Part shown: in pieces, positions 63,274 through 64,000 of the stretch | Layout of the letters: every line of letters begins with the position of its first letter | Numbering within the stretch: the first letter of the stretch is position 1 | Assembly: GCA_963682025.1 (NCBI GenBank) | Contig: OY821521.1 | Span: forward strand, 114,178,080 to 114,242,079 | Reading direction: 5' to 3' | Source of the DNA: Cordilura impudica | Taxonomy: Eukaryota > Arthropoda > Insecta > Diptera > Scathophagidae | Length of the DNA stretch: 64,000 bases | Position numbers and translations under genes: made by a program | Notes under the pieces: model-generated | What the model was told of the DNA's origin: nothing | Seen by the model: only the letters and a program-made list of their open reading frames with translations | Databases searched by the model: none

Positions 63274-63614
63274 GTTATAAGTATCTAACTAATTCAGGAT
63301 CTCAGAATTAACTATTACACACACGACGTCTCATTAATGGTATTATTGAAATTTATTTATTTGTCTTTTCTTACAAAAATAACATTTTGTTAATCTTACG
63401 TCTTAATCACAACTAACTACCCAAAACCAAAACCAACTTATTATAATGAACAGCCATACACCCGATTTATACAGTGTCAGCGTCTGGCTTGTATTTTTCA
63501 ACATAATTCATTTATTGTTATTATTTCGCAATGCATGGGTATACAGCTGTAGAAGCAGATTCTTGTTGTTGGTTTTTTGTATTCTTGTGAACACTCGCTT
63601 GACTCGTGTTAACT
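63273..63614 (-). repeat. Gypsy-4 5' LTR
   Basis: It is 342 bp, the partner of 57713-58050, and starts AGTTAACACGAGTCAAGCG on the minus strand. The TATA duplication follows at 63615-63618. Confidence 0.9.
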
Positions 63615-63618
63615 TATA

Positions 63619-64000
63619 CATATTATAGAATGTATGGAAATACAAAAAACAGGTGCTGTAATTTGACCCTCGACTTTTGTGAGGGATTAAATAAAATTGC
63701 GCAGAATAAGGGTGGGTAATCAAAACATCCTCACAAACAACAAGTGTAACTTTTATGATGCTAAATGGTGTTTGTATCTTATAATTCTAATAAATTAATA
63801 AATCATAACAAAATTTGAAAATATTTGACTTTTTTTCACAATCCTTTTTTAAAGTTAGGCTTCGAGGTATTTTCCAATTTCATTGGCTATTTTTTATATA
63901 CAAACACCTTTTTGCATCATAAAAAAAAAACACTTGAGTAATTTTCTTAAGAAAACTATTTTTATGAAGGCTTTTACAATATTATTCACAATCCTTTCAT
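63619..64000. other. AT-rich end of window with a hairpin
   Basis: No gene is seen. TTTATGATGCTAAATGGTGT (63752) and ACACCTTTTTGCATCATAAA (63905) are inverted, as are the adjacent TTGTAT/ATACAA. It may be a small fold-back element. Confidence 0.4.

Larger units (their letters stand above)
57713..63614 (-). mobile_element. Gypsy-4: env-bearing errantivirus-type element, defective
   Basis: It is transcribed leftward. The LTRs are 57713-58050 (3') and 63273-63614 (5'), of the AGTTAAC...TATAACT type. A 4-bp TATA duplication lies at 57709-57712 and 63615-63618. A primer-binding site TGGCGCCCAACAAAC (63259-63273) matches tRNA-Lys. A GAGTGAGGGAGG purine tract lies next to the 3' LTR. gag, partial pol and env are in order. 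A large internal deletion removes protease and the RT N-terminus, and there are many frameshifts. The LTRs differ at about ten positions plus small indels. Confidence 0.93.

Noticed and set aside
1..64000. CRISPR arrays, riboswitches and bacterial operons
   Set aside because: There are no spaced identical repeats of that type, and the sequence is a eukaryotic nuclear repeat landscape.

Overview
The window is repeat-dominated dipteran nuclear DNA. The family mix suggests a higher fly, perhaps a tephritid: jockey-like and CR1-like LINEs, gypsy/412/mag-like LTR elements, a DD41D rosa-type mariner, a THAP P element and fly-type histone stem-loops. The species assignment is inference. The base composition is strongly AT-rich. 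I see one convincing host gene, a single-exon Angel/CCR4-family (EEP) gene on the minus strand at 14894-16033. Almost everything else is transposable element or TE relic, much of it nested. Lettered names for LINEs and numbers for gypsy elements are local labels.

Layout. 1-6931: jockey-like LINE copy A, split by Gypsy-1 (2025-6856; LTRs identical by eye, single gag/pol frame break). 6932-8970: a GC-rich block, a 126-bp LINE shard, a minus-strand gypsy gag relic and an AT-rich repeat. 8990-13128: LINE copy B with ORF1, endonuclease and RT, carrying an internal fold-back inversion. 14894-16033: angel. 16481-26950: a long inverted-repeat element, itself invaded by a 1.2-kb palindromic sequence and by Gypsy-2 (412-like, 18449-26307, 4-bp duplication). 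The Gypsy-2 leader holds a Penelope-like fragment with a hammerhead-like motif and a 492-bp TAA-flanked MITE. 27036-30660: minus-strand LINE C, invaded by a rosa-type mariner and a tRNA-derived SINE. 30661-34866: LINE D (plus). 35540-36420: minus-strand LINE E, probably the 5' half of LINE C. 36836-37660: third copy of the inverted-repeat family.

37849-45101: LINE F, split by Gypsy-3 (39327-44448), a 1454-codon uninterrupted gag-pol with a SAP-like N-terminus, LTRs identical by eye and a 4-bp duplication. It is the best candidate for a recently active element. 45102-46790: LINE G, CR1-like. 46930-48611: a Myb/SANT-like DNA-transposon accessory gene relic and a TIR element. 48780-49580: a direct repeat whose two copies each carry a well-formed hammerhead ribozyme candidate on the minus strand. 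50214-50766: a BESS-like ORF and two tandem histone-type 3' stem-loops without a histone gene. 51100-53069: LINE H. 53078-54278: hAT element with an 8-bp duplication and long subterminal inverted repeats. 54470-57193: broken P element with two THAP domains. 57713-63614: Gypsy-4, a defective env-bearing errantivirus-type provirus. 63619-64000: unassigned.

The nesting gives relative ages. The inverted-repeat element and LINEs C, F and A are hosts. Gypsy-2, mariner, the SINE, Gypsy-1 and Gypsy-3 are later arrivals. Copy B supplies a near-empty-site comparison for Gypsy-1. All coordinates and identities were read by eye, with no database search.
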